Positions 1 to 6,835 of a DNA stretch of 7,588 bases are shown here, piece after piece; the stretch's first letter is position 1, and each line of letters begins with the position of its first letter. The stretch comes from Candidatus Methanoperedentaceae archaeon (GTDB lineage Archaea > Halobacteriota > Methanosarcinia > Methanosarcinales > Methanoperedenaceae): the NCBI GenBank assembly GCA_014859785.1, contig JACUTP010000086.1, forward strand, positions 1 to 7,588. Direction: 5' to 3'. Below the pieces are notes generated by a model. It did no database searches, was not told the DNA's origin, and saw only the letters and a program-made list of their open reading frames with translations. The position numbers and the translations under genes are program-made.

Positions 1-464
1 GGCAGACCAGAGCCTGAGAAAATCGGGAGTTTCTGTCCCCTGACAAGCGTGTTCATCCCGTCAATGGTAGAGATACCTGTCTGGATGAAGTCCTTTGGCG
101 GAAGTCTTGCATAAGGGTTAATTGCGGCACCGTTTATATCGATCCTGTCTTCAGGTACGATACGGGGTCCGCCGTCAAGGGGTTCTCCTGAACCTGAAAG
201 AATCCTGCCTAGCAGGTCTTTTGATACGGGAAGCTTAATGGTTTCGCCCGTGAACCTGACACCGCAGTCCCTGTTAAGACCTCCCGTACCCTCAAAAACC
301 TGGACAACCACAATATCATCCGAGGTATCAAGTACCTGTCCTCTTTTTGTCGTGCCGTCAGCAAGTGTTATATTGACGAGTTCGTTGTATCCGATGGGTT
401 CTGTTTTCTCAACGAATATCAGGGGTCCCGATATTTCCCTTATTGTTTTGTATTCTTTCGTCAT
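1..464 (-). CDS. ahaB: A-type ATP synthase subunit B (regulatory, non-catalytic), 5' part only
   Basis: This is the N-terminal 154 residues of the B subunit of the archaeal A1AO ATP synthase; the rest lies beyond base 1. B alternates with A in the A3B3 head in the cytoplasm and binds nucleotide without catalysis. The product begins MTKEYKTIREISGPLIFVEK, the usual beta-barrel start of B. It continues through FEGTGGL (about residues 58-64), the conserved LGRILSGSGEPLDGGP (about 85-100) and INPYARLPPKDFIQTGIS (about 115-132). It stops in PIFSGSGLP (about 147-155), which sits where subunit A has its P-loop but lacks the GKT residues, as expected for a non-catalytic subunit. The ATG at 464 is two bases after the ahaA stop. 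A strong GGAGG lies nine bases before it, inside the end of ahaA, so translation of A and B is probably coupled. About 300 residues are missing compared with the family. Confidence 0.96.
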   Translation of the reverse strand, partial: MTKEYKTIREISGPLIFVEKTEPIGYNELVNITLADGTTKRGQVLDTSDDIVVVQVFEGTGGLNRDCGVRFTGETIKLPVSKDLLGRILSGSGEPLDGGPRIVPEDRIDINGAAINPYARLPPKDFIQTGISTIDGMNTLVRGQKLPIFSGSGL

Positions 465-466
465 TT

Positions 467-2203
467 TTACACTCCTCCCAGGCTTTTGAACTCATCTTCC
501 ATTTTCTTCAGGATAACATTAAGTGCCTTATCAAAGTCTTCTTCGAATTTGACCTTGGCAAGCTCATCTTTTGATTCCGTTTTAAGAATCTCAGACATCG
601 GCACACCGCTTTCAAGAGCAGTCTGTGCTTTGTCACCCCAACCTGAAATTGCTTTTAATAACCTGTACTGTTTATCCATCGGGCAGAACGTATCAACCTC
701 GTGGAACGCATTCTGCTGGAGGAAATACTCACGTATCATCCTTGAAATTTCAAGGGTCAACTGCTGGTCTTCAGGCAGCGCGTCAGACCCGACAAGCTGC
801 ACAATATCCTGCAGTTCAGCTTCCTTCTGGAGCAGTTCCATGGAATCATCCCTGAGTTTTACCCATTCAGGTGAAACATTTTCATTATACCAGCCTCCCA
901 GTGCCTTTGAATACAGTGAATAACTGTTAAGCCAGTTAATGGACGGGAAATGCCGCCTCTGTGCGAGCTTGGCATCAAGAGCCCAGAATACTTTCACGAT
1001 ACGAAGCGTGTTCTGGGTAACCGGTTCTGAGAAATCGCCACCCGGAGGTGAAACCGCACCGATAACAGTAATCGAGCCTTCCTTACCTGAAAGTGCATCT
1101 ACCCTGCCCGCACGCTCGTAGAATTCAGAAAGTTTGCCTGCAAGGTATGCAGGGTATCCTTCCTCACCAGGCATCTCTTCAAGCCTTGATGAGATTTCCC
1201 TCATTGCCTCTGCCCAGCGTGATGTGGAATCTGCCATCAGTGAAACATCGTATCCCATATCCCTGTAATACTCGGCAATTGTAATACCTGTATAAACAGA
1301 AGCCTCTCGCGCTGCCACGGGCATGTTGGAGGTATTTGCTATAAGAACAGTCCTCTCCATCAATGGTCTTCCCGTTTTCGGGTCCTCAAGTTCGGGGAAC
1401 TCGTTTAAGACATCTGCCATCTCGTTCCCGCGCTCACCGCATCCGATATAAACCACGATTTCAGTATCGCTCCATTTAGCAAGCTGCTGCTGGGTAACGG
1501 TTTTCCCGCTTCCGAATGGACCCGGAATGGCTGCTGTCCCGCCTTTTGCAACAGGGAACAGACCGTCAAGGATTCTCTGTCCTGTAATCAGCGGCGTATT
1601 GGGCATCAGTTTCTTTTTTACCGGTCTTGGTGCCCTGACAGGCCACTTCTGCATCATTGTAAGTTCGGTTCCATCCTCAAGGATGCATACAACCTCGTCA
1701 ACCTTGAATTTGCCTTTCCTGATTTCAGCAACCTTGCCTGAAACCCCTGGAGGAACCATGATACTGTGTTCGATATTCTGTGTTTCCTGGACAGTTCCTA
1801 TAACAGTTCCCTGTTCCACCCTGCCTCCTTTTTTTACAGCAGGCTTAAAATCCCACTCTTTTTCACGGGAAAGACCGTCTGCAAAAACACCGCGCTTAAT
1901 AAAATCTCCCATCGTCTTCCTCAAAATAGGAAGAGGACGCTGGATTCCGTCATATATGCTCTCAAGCAATCCTGGCCCGAGTTCCACTGACAGGGGCATG
2001 CCTGTATTTTCAACAGGTTCACCAGGTCTTAATCCTGATGTTTCCTCATAAACCTGTACCGTGGATTTGTCACCTTCTATACCGATAACCTCGCCCATCA
2101 GGCCTTCGTTACCGACCTTGACCACATCGTACATCTTGGTACTAATACCGCTAATGATAACAACGGGTCCTGATATACGATAAATTTCACCTTTACTTTT
2201 CAT
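467..2203 (-). CDS. ahaA: A-type ATP synthase subunit A (catalytic)
   Basis: Catalytic subunit of the A1AO ATP synthase. Three copies in the A3B3 head make or hydrolyse ATP in the cytoplasm, driven by rotation of the ion-powered rotor. From the ATG at 2203 the product is 578 residues, which as I recall is the usual Methanosarcina length. The N-terminal beta-barrel is at about 1-75. The extra 'non-homologous' domain typical of A/V-type A subunits is at about 115-190. The Walker A loop GPFGSGKT is at 228-235 and GERGNEM, holding the catalytic glutamate, is at about 256-262. SLMADSTSRWAEAMREIS, containing the Walker B aspartate, is at 321-338, and SPPGGDFSEPVT is at 385-396. A helical C-terminal domain follows. 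A GTG at 2215 would add four residues (MSWK), but it lies inside the AGGTG motif that serves as ribosome binding site for the ATG, so the ATG is preferred. No catalytic residue looks altered. Confidence 0.97.
   Translation of the reverse strand: MKSKGEIYRISGPVVIISGISTKMYDVVKVGNEGLMGEVIGIEGDKSTVQVYEETSGLRPGEPVENTGMPLSVELGPGLLESIYDGIQRPLPILRKTMGDFIKRGVFADGLSREKEWDFKPAVKKGGRVEQGTVIGTVQETQNIEHSIMVPPGVSGKVAEIRKGKFKVDEVVCILEDGTELTMMQKWPVRAPRPVKKKLMPNTPLITGQRILDGLFPVAKGGTAAIPGPFGSGKTVTQQQLAKWSDTEIVVYIGCGERGNEMADVLNEFPELEDPKTGRPLMERTVLIANTSNMPVAAREASVYTGITIAEYYRDMGYDVSLMADSTSRWAEAMREISSRLEEMPGEEGYPAYLAGKLSEFYERAGRVDALSGKEGSITVIGAVSPPGGDFSEPVTQNTLRIVKVFWALDAKLAQRRHFPSINWLNSYSLYSKALGGWYNENVSPEWVKLRDDSMELLQKEAELQDIVQLVGSDALPEDQQLTLEISRMIREYFLQQNAFHEVDTFCPMDKQYRLLKAISGWGDKAQTALESGVPMSEILKTESKDELAKVKFEEDFDKALNVILKKMEDEFKSLGGV
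474..478 (-). promoter_or_regulatory. ribosome binding site of ahaB
   Basis: GGAGG on the minus strand, nine bases before the ATG at 464 and embedded in the last codons of ahaA. It is among the strongest Shine-Dalgarno matches in the operon (ahaK has the same core), and it fixes the start of ahaB. Confidence 0.8.
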
Positions 2204-2212
2204 TTTCCAAGA

Positions 2213-2217
2213 CACCT
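2213..2217 (-). promoter_or_regulatory. ribosome binding site of ahaA, decides the start
   Basis: AGGTG on the minus strand, nine bases before the ATG at 2203. The alternative GTG start at 2215-2213 overlaps this motif and has no good site of its own. The motif therefore favours the shorter, 578-residue protein. Confidence 0.6.
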
Positions 2218-2248
2218 ACTGTTTTTTTAAATTGATGTTAAGTTAATA

Positions 2249-2548
2249 TCATTTCCATAGATCGACACCCACGGATTGTTTTATCTTCTCCCTTAGATTC
2301 GAACTCTCGCCTTTCCCGCCGATTGAGATAATTGTCGGCTCAACAGAATCATCCAGCGTTTTTTGCAGATGGTCAGGCAGCCTGCCAACATCATCCTGGT
2401 GAAGGACCAGGATAGCAACTGTCCTGTCTTCCATAATACCTTTAATTTTTTCCTCGATATCATCATGGTTGGTCTCGAAGATTTTTCTGACACCTGCAAG
2501 TCTGAAACCAATCACAAAATCGCTGCTTCCAACTACTGCTATTTCCAT
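2249..2548 (-). CDS. ahaF: A-type ATP synthase subunit F (central stalk)
   Basis: Subunit F of the A1AO ATP synthase, a 99-residue soluble protein of the central stalk. It binds subunit D and helps couple rotation to the A3B3 head; it is the homologue of V-ATPase subunit F. The product starts MEIAVVGSSDFVIGFRLAGV, the typical first beta strand and 'FxxGFxLAG' segment. It has a Rossmann-like alternation with VAILVLHQDD at about 44-53 and PTIISIGGKG at about 71-80. It ends LREKIKQSVGVDLWK, a tail I associate with Methanosarcinales F subunits. The ATG at 2548 follows directly after the TAG stop of ahaC with no spacer. A GGTGA at 2554-2558, inside the end of ahaC, is five bases before it, which suggests translational coupling. 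Length matches the family. Confidence 0.96.
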   Translation of the reverse strand: MEIAVVGSSDFVIGFRLAGVRKIFETNHDDIEEKIKGIMEDRTVAILVLHQDDVGRLPDHLQKTLDDSVEPTIISIGGKGESSNLREKIKQSVGVDLWK

Positions 2549-3568
2549 CTACATCACCAGGTGGGTTTTAATAATATCTTCCTTAAGAGCCGTTTCTTTT
2601 CCACGCACCACGATTCTCAGGTTGTCAATTTCGATTTTCTTGCTGATAATATAAGCCAGAACAGGAAGTATCGAAAGCGGGTAATAATACGAGATACTGG
2701 TAATATACGATTGTGCATATTTATCAAGACGCGTCTCCACGTTAAAGAGTGAACTCAGGTCTTCACTGACATCAGAAATGGCTTTCCAGTAAGAGTAATC
2801 CTCAAGTGCGCGCACAAACTCATCAAACGACAGTGAACTGAGCCTGTTAAGGTCTGTTTCCTTTAACTCGAAACCGCCCGGGATAAGCATCTTCAGAATA
2901 TCATCCCGTTCCATGCCGCCGCGTTTCATCCTGAAAAGCAGTTTCAGGTTTATGAGGTCAATCTCTGTCCTCAGGTATTTCAGGAAAAGTTTGTTTCCGG
3001 TTGATGAAACAGCTTTTAACAGGCTGGAATAATACATCTTGTCAAGTTTATTCTCAATATCTGCAAGGTCACCGCTGTATTCCTGAAGTACATGATAATA
3101 AGGCGTTCCTGCGAATGCCGCTATTACACCCTCAACAGAATCAATCTTGACAATTTCTGTAATATCCCTGTACCTCAGCTGTCCTGCAGAAACAACATCT
3201 TCGAGGATTTCCTCTTCACTGGCACCTGAGAACTTTCCACGAAGTATGGTTTTTATATTCCAGATATCCCATGAGTGGAGATATTCCGTTATCAGGAAAT
3301 TAGCCTCGCCCTGGGAAACATCCAGTAATTTCCGGTATGTCAGTGCAAGGTTCTCGTTAAGTGCATGTTCGAAAAGGTCGGTACCGCTGTATTTCTTGGA
3401 GAGTTCATCAACATTTTTTTTATACTCTGTTTCCCCGATAAAACGTGTGATCTCGGGTATTTCCATGTTGAGGAATTTCGGGTACATCTCCTTCGGTATG
3501 AGCTTTCCCTTCATAGCCCGTACCCGGGCTACAATATATGCGTATTTGAAACCGTCTGAAATTCCCAT
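2549..3568 (-). CDS. ahaC: A-type ATP synthase subunit C
   Basis: Subunit C, homologous to V-ATPase subunit d (AC39), is the funnel-shaped adaptor between the central stalk and the K rotor ring. From the ATG at 3568 the product is 339 residues, close to family size, and looks almost wholly helical with no membrane segment. Its start, MGISDGFKYAYIVARVRAMKGKLI, matches the typical 'YAYxxARVRAMxxxLL' opening of the family. Similar segments such as ENLALTYRKLL and RTEIDLINLKLLFRMKRGG (the 'DxxNLKxxxR' pattern) reflect the three repeats of the AC39 fold, and another lies near the C-terminus (KKIEIDNLRIVVRGK). A TTG five codons upstream, at 3583, would add MGEEK and overlap ahaE by eight bases. The GGTGA site seven bases before the ATG makes the ATG start much more likely. 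It is preceded by ahaE and abuts ahaF. Confidence 0.95.
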   Translation of the reverse strand: MGISDGFKYAYIVARVRAMKGKLIPKEMYPKFLNMEIPEITRFIGETEYKKNVDELSKKYSGTDLFEHALNENLALTYRKLLDVSQGEANFLITEYLHSWDIWNIKTILRGKFSGASEEEILEDVVSAGQLRYRDITEIVKIDSVEGVIAAFAGTPYYHVLQEYSGDLADIENKLDKMYYSSLLKAVSSTGNKLFLKYLRTEIDLINLKLLFRMKRGGMERDDILKMLIPGGFELKETDLNRLSSLSFDEFVRALEDYSYWKAISDVSEDLSSLFNVETRLDKYAQSYITSISYYYPLSILPVLAYIISKKIEIDNLRIVVRGKETALKEDIIKTHLVM

Positions 3569-3575
3569 TTTTTCT

Positions 3576-3580
3576 TCACC
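3576..3580 (-). promoter_or_regulatory. ribosome binding site of ahaC, decides the start
   Basis: GGTGA on the minus strand, seven bases before the ATG at 3568. Its last three bases are also the TGA stop codon of ahaE, so termination of E and initiation of C occur on the same bases. It argues against the TTG start at 3583. Confidence 0.65.
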
Positions 3581-4127
3581 CAAAGAGTATATCAGAAACC
3601 TGTTTCAGTGATTGCTCACTCGTCTCTTTTAAAATCGTGTCATACTTGAAATCAAGGTATACCCTGCCGTCCTCGTTTTCTATTACAACACCTCCGATGC
3701 AATCGATTTCACCTGCGTATTTCAGTTTTGTGAGTTTATTGACCACAGCTTTATCCTCGCTTCTTGAATAAACCTTGCTGTTTCCTGCCTCGTTCTTTTC
3801 GATAATCGCTTTCAGGAGTTCTTCATTCTTCTCAGCCGGGAAGTTTCTAATAGCCTCCACTGCCTTTTCATATACAATATCCAGAATCTCCTTGCGTGCA
3901 TTGAGCAGCGCCCTTTTAACTTCGAGGTTGGCACTGGATAATTCCTGCTGTTTAAGTCTCTGGATATCTGCTGCAACAGCCTCTTTTTTCGTCTCTTTAA
4001 TCTTTTCAGCCCGGGACTGTGCATCTGCAATAATCTGCGAAGCTTCCTTTTTTGCTTCTTTGCTAATCTTATTAGCTTCTGCCTTTCCCCTGGCTTTAAT
4101 CTCCTCAACTATTGCTTCTAGTCCCAT
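3576..4127 (-). CDS. ahaE: A-type ATP synthase subunit E (peripheral stalk)
   Basis: Subunit E pairs with subunit H to form the peripheral stalks that hold the A3B3 head still against the rotor. The 183-residue length is as expected. The first 90 or so residues are charged, rich in Ala, Lys and Glu, and form a long coiled coil (for example EAKKEASQIIADAQSRAEKI at about 24-43). The conserved KRALLNARKEIL is at about 71-82. The globular C-terminal part contains IDCIGGVVIENEDGRVYLD (about 141-159), the family's 'GGVV...DGR' hairpin that contacts the top of subunit B. The usual 'NTF' after this hairpin reads FKYD here, a minor variation. The ATG at 4127 lies 14 bases after the ahaK stop. Its ribosome binding site is weak (GTGA at 4134-4137). 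Confidence 0.95.
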   Translation of the reverse strand: MGLEAIVEEIKARGKAEANKISKEAKKEASQIIADAQSRAEKIKETKKEAVAADIQRLKQQELSSANLEVKRALLNARKEILDIVYEKAVEAIRNFPAEKNEELLKAIIEKNEAGNSKVYSRSEDKAVVNKLTKLKYAGEIDCIGGVVIENEDGRVYLDFKYDTILKETSEQSLKQVSDILFG

Positions 4128-4141
4128 ATTTGTTCACTTTT

Positions 4142-4384
4142 TTAGAAAACGAACAATAATATCAATGCTACTACAAGACCGAAAATTGCGATGGATTCGG
4201 GAATGACTGTCATCAACAGACCTTTACCGAAGAATTTCTCATCTTCAGCCATTGCGCCGACTGCTGCGGCTCCAATAGTCTGTTCACCCATACCCGCGCC
4301 AATTCCGGCGAGTCCTACTGCGATTCCTGCTCCAATTGCGATTAATCCTTTCGGATCCGCTAACATTGCTGATGGTTCTACCAT
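4142..4384 (-). CDS. ahaK: A-type ATP synthase subunit K (c-type rotor ring subunit)
   Basis: Subunit K is the proteolipid of the membrane rotor ring; many copies bind and carry the coupling ion (H+ or Na+). From the ATG at 4384 it has 80 residues and one helical hairpin. Helix 1 spans about 13-33, rich in Gly and Ala (GAGIAVGLAGIGAGMG). The polar loop with AEDEKFFGKG is at about 46-55. Helix 2 runs from about 56 to 80, with the ion-carrying carboxylate E63 in VIPESIAIFGLVVALILLF. The single hairpin of about 8 kDa is the form known from Methanosarcina, not the duplicated forms of some other archaea. The reading frame stays open upstream to 4471, but those 29 codons overlap ahaI and would add a hydrophilic tail unknown in the family. 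A GGAGG placed for the ATG settles the start. The gap to ahaI is four bases. Confidence 0.96.
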   Translation of the reverse strand: MVEPSAMLADPKGLIAIGAGIAVGLAGIGAGMGEQTIGAAAVGAMAEDEKFFGKGLLMTVIPESIAIFGLVVALILLFVF

Positions 4385-4388
4385 TTTT

Positions 4389-6362
4389 TTATTCCTCCGT
4401 ATATTTTCTAATGTATCCAAAGGGGATGTACCTGGTACCCCCCCCTTCATAAAATTTAGTGAAAAATTCAACGTAATGAAGCCTCAATGAGTGAAGCCCG
4501 GGACCGATTATCCCTAGTAACAGGTTTATGCTGTGCCCTACTACCAGAATTAATATTCCTATAATAGCCGCGCCTATCCCCCCGCCAAGTAATACACCAT
4601 CCGGCATGATGAATAAATCCTTTGAAAGGGTGTTAACTACAAGGGCAATTCCTGCCGATGACAAACCTATTGCAAGTATCCTGGCGTATGATAACACGTT
4701 ACTCAAAAGTGTCGGGATTTCCATTATTGCAATCGGACCTTCACCTTTTATCAGCAATACAACCCCGATTATAGCCAGAAGCAGTCCACCTGCAAAAACA
4801 GGGTTGCCTGTTGGTACCGGAGTCTTTGATATAAGTGCAGGCATAAGTTTTGCTACTACCGCAACACCACCGAACAGTAACAGCATCCAGCTTCCCTTCT
4901 CGTATATTGCATGCTTTAACCCGTGCATTATTGTAACATTCCTGAAACCGAATACAAGCCCGAGTGTCAGGTGGAGTATACCGATTACGAAAGTGAATAA
5001 TAGTAAGGGCTGCACGGCATCAAACCTGTGTATAGGCATGTTGATTCCCGCAATTGCAGGTGCTGCAATCCCGAGAATACCCTTTTCCAGTTCCCCGTGA
5101 ACGACCATGTTAAATATTGGCAATCCGAAAAACTCGCCGTACAGCACACCGAGAAGGGTTGACATTATCCCGGATAGAAGAAGTATCAATGCAAGGGCGT
5201 TGAGTCCGCCTGTCCTGAACTTGTTCTTGATTGCAAGTGCAAGTGCACTTACGAGTAACCCGTATCCCACATCACCGAGCATGATGCCGTAGAACAGCGG
5301 GAATGTGATGAATATAACGGCTGATGGGTCGATTTCCTTGTATTTCGGGGTTGCGAAAGTATCTATCAGGAGTTCAAACGGTTCGGCAGGTCCGGGATTT
5401 TCCATCTTGACAGGTATTTCTTCAACACTTACCTGATCAGTCGACTTTGTAATATATGCCAGCCCACCCGTGCTCTCTTTCAGTTCCTTTTCTATTTCAT
5501 CATATTTTGCGGCAGGTATCCACCCGTCAATAACGAATGCGTTTGTGCTTGTGGCAAACCTCAACGGTGCTTCTGCCTTCTGGGTTTCCACTGAAAGGTA
5601 CTCATCGGATGCCAGGATGAACCCCGAATACTCTTTTTTTATTTTTTCAAGTTCGGAATTGATGGATTCATGTTTCTGTTTAAGCTCTGAAACCTCGTTA
5701 TTAAGCGCCTCGATTATTACAGGCGGGTTGCCTTCAAGAGCGGGCGCTTTAATTTCTACAAACGTGCGCTCATCCTGAAGAAGCTTCCGGACTTCTTCCT
5801 CAAATGCTTCTGGTACGAAAAGGGCGAAAATCCTCCTTTTTTCATATTCTCCGGTGAATAGTTCATAATTATCCGTTATTTTGGAAACCCTTCCCTCAAG
5901 TTCGGCATTGATAAAACCGGTGAAAACCCTGATACTTCCGTATCCACTGTAAGCTTCAAGAGGAAGTTCCAGACCGAAAAACGGCTTGACAGCAGCGATG
6001 AGATCTTCCTTTTCTTTTAACCTGAACTCAATATTCCTGAGTTCATCAACACGTGATGTAACCTCTTCCTGCAGTTTCTTTATTTTTTCATCGATAACGG
6101 AAGGAAGTTGCTTTGCGCTTATCTTTTCACCTGGCATTTTTCCAGAAACGCCGAGCTGGCTGGATATAGCCCTTAACGATAATAATTTTTCCGAGAGTTC
6201 GGATGCTGTTTTCAGGGGATGCCCGATTTTGAAATCCTCACCATCTTCCAGGTAATCGGTTATATGCAGAACGTCCATCCTGTGAAGTGTTGAAATGGTT
6301 GGCTCCATAATTTCCTTTGTGCCAGCAATAACAACCCTTGCCATCCTTGTTGGTTTAAGCAT
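4389..6362 (-). CDS. ahaI: A-type ATP synthase subunit I (a-type stator, ion channel)
   Basis: Subunit I is the membrane stator that forms the two ion half-channels next to the K ring and anchors the peripheral stalks; it is homologous to V-ATPase subunit a. It has 657 residues, normal for archaea. Residues 1 to about 335 are a soluble cytoplasmic arm with coiled coils near 85-120 and 215-245. The rest is membrane with about seven or eight segments, near 346-379, 388-412, 451-473, 490-511, 520-538, 550-578 and 593-620. Family landmarks are FPLFYGIMLGDVGYG (354-368), SYARILAIGLSSAGIA (558-573) with the channel arginine R561, and HSLRLHYVEFFTKFYEGGG (624-642) with the second arginine R627. The ATG at 6362 overlaps the end of ahaH by eight bases and has a GAGGG six bases upstream. 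An internal ATG at residue 7 is poorly placed. The conserved GGG near the end is written as a G8 run. Confidence 0.97.
   Translation of the reverse strand: MLKPTRMARVVIAGTKEIMEPTISTLHRMDVLHITDYLEDGEDFKIGHPLKTASELSEKLLSLRAISSQLGVSGKMPGEKISAKQLPSVIDEKIKKLQEEVTSRVDELRNIEFRLKEKEDLIAAVKPFFGLELPLEAYSGYGSIRVFTGFINAELEGRVSKITDNYELFTGEYEKRRIFALFVPEAFEEEVRKLLQDERTFVEIKAPALEGNPPVIIEALNNEVSELKQKHESINSELEKIKKEYSGFILASDEYLSVETQKAEAPLRFATSTNAFVIDGWIPAAKYDEIEKELKESTGGLAYITKSTDQVSVEEIPVKMENPGPAEPFELLIDTFATPKYKEIDPSAVIFITFPLFYGIMLGDVGYGLLVSALALAIKNKFRTGGLNALALILLLSGIMSTLLGVLYGEFFGLPIFNMVVHGELEKGILGIAAPAIAGINMPIHRFDAVQPLLLFTFVIGILHLTLGLVFGFRNVTIMHGLKHAIYEKGSWMLLLFGGVAVVAKLMPALISKTPVPTGNPVFAGGLLLAIIGVVLLIKGEGPIAIMEIPTLLSNVLSYARILAIGLSSAGIALVVNTLSKDLFIMPDGVLLGGGIGAAIIGILILVVGHSINLLLGIIGPGLHSLRLHYVEFFTKFYEGGGTRYIPFGYIRKYTEE
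4394..4398 (-). promoter_or_regulatory. ribosome binding site of ahaK, decides the start
   Basis: GGAGG on the minus strand, nine bases before the ATG at 4384 and inside the end of ahaI. It rules out the upstream in-frame ATG at 4471. A strong site fits a subunit needed in many copies per complex. Confidence 0.75.
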
Positions 6363-6681
6363 TAACCGCCCTCTCGAACTCTGATAATATGAAATTGGTG
6401 GCTTTTGTTACGTTCTTTTTCGCATTCTTCTTGTTTTCTTCAGCTTCTGCTGCACCCTTCTCGATAATTTTCTCCCGCTCCTTATCGATTTTCTTCCGGG
6501 CTTTGCTCATCTCTGATTCAGCATACTTTTGAGCTTCCTCTTCTGCCTGTTTTAGAAGCTCTTTTGATTCTAAATGGGCTTCTGAGATTGTTCTGTGTTT
6601 TGCTTCATTTGCCCTGGCAACAAGAACCGTGGCTTCCTCTTCTGCCTGCTTAATCCCTGATAAAATTTCAGCTCGCGTCAT
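6355..6681 (-). CDS. ahaH: A-type ATP synthase subunit H (peripheral stalk)
   Basis: Subunit H, homologous to V-ATPase subunit G, pairs with E in the peripheral stalks. The product has 108 residues, is almost entirely charged and helical (Ala, Lys, Glu), and reads as one long coiled coil with no membrane segment. It begins MTRAEILSGIKQAEEEATVL, the usual opening of archaeal H, and ends ILSEFERAVNA. It is the first gene of the operon, as in Methanosarcina. The ATG at 6681 has GAGGA five bases upstream (6687-6691). The stop lies inside the start of ahaI, giving the overlap ATGCTTAA. The two proteins are partners at the membrane end of the stalk, so coupled translation is plausible. Assignment rests mostly on position plus the coiled-coil composition, because the family is poorly conserved in sequence. 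Confidence 0.93.
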   Translation of the reverse strand: MTRAEILSGIKQAEEEATVLVARANEAKHRTISEAHLESKELLKQAEEEAQKYAESEMSKARKKIDKEREKIIEKGAAEAEENKKNAKKNVTKATNFILSEFERAVNA

Positions 6682-6804
6682 TTAATTCCTCGTTAATATA
6701 AATATAATAGTAATTCGTTTTTGATGTCACCATGATATGAAATCACATACTTAAAACATTCGGTTTTTTACTGGAAGAATATTGCGATGCAGTACTATAT
6801 TTTT

Positions 6805-6818
6805 AATGATAAATCATT
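6805..6818. repeat. small inverted repeat (AATGAT-AA-ATCATT)
   Basis: Six-base arms around a two-base centre, just upstream of the AAAAATATA candidate and about 20 bases after the stop of the kinase-like gene. The loop is too short for a good RNA hairpin, so it reads better as a possible protein-binding dyad than as a terminator. AT-rich palindromes of this size also occur by chance. Confidence 0.3.
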
Positions 6819-6828
6819 TTAATTAAAA
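6817..6828. repeat. 12-base perfect palindrome TTTTAATTAAAA
   Basis: A perfect palindrome made only of A and T, overlapping the neighbouring dyad and seven bases after the stop of the kinase-like gene. It may belong to the terminator or promoter region, but low complexity makes chance a fair explanation. Confidence 0.25.
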
Positions 6829-6835
6829 TTGTTAT

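Larger units (their letters stand above)
6682..6835 (-). promoter_or_regulatory. intergenic region, probable promoter region of the ATP synthase operon
   Basis: These 154 AT-rich bases separate the kinase-like gene from ahaH and should hold the operon promoter. Three minus-strand TATA-like stretches are visible. TTTTAAGTA at 6748-6756 would give a leader of roughly 45 bases. AAAAATATA at 6796-6804 would give a leader of about 90 bases. TTATATTTATATT at about 6695-6707 is so close to the ATG that its transcript would lose the good GAGGA ribosome binding site. The first two therefore fit better, but I cannot choose between them. Two small palindromes lie at the upstream end, and part of this stretch may also end the upstream transcript. 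No gene is visible here. Confidence 0.4.

Noticed and set aside
1527..2051. A long open frame on the plus strand inside ahaA, and several others like it across the window.
   Set aside because: They lie antisense to strongly conserved genes, have the serine/proline/phenylalanine-rich composition of complement-strand shadows, and show no recognisable domain.
2204..2215. A four-residue longer AhaA starting at the GTG at 2215.
   Set aside because: The GTG is part of the AGGTG motif that serves the ATG at 2203, and the ATG gives the 578-residue length typical of the family.
3569..3583. A longer AhaC starting at the TTG at 3583.
   Set aside because: It uses a rare start codon, and the GGTGA site falls after it and is correctly spaced for the ATG at 3568.
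4385..4471. A 29-residue N-terminal extension of AhaK from an upstream in-frame ATG.
   Set aside because: It overlaps the coding end of ahaI, adds a hydrophilic tail unknown in the family, and the GGAGG is placed for the ATG at 4384.
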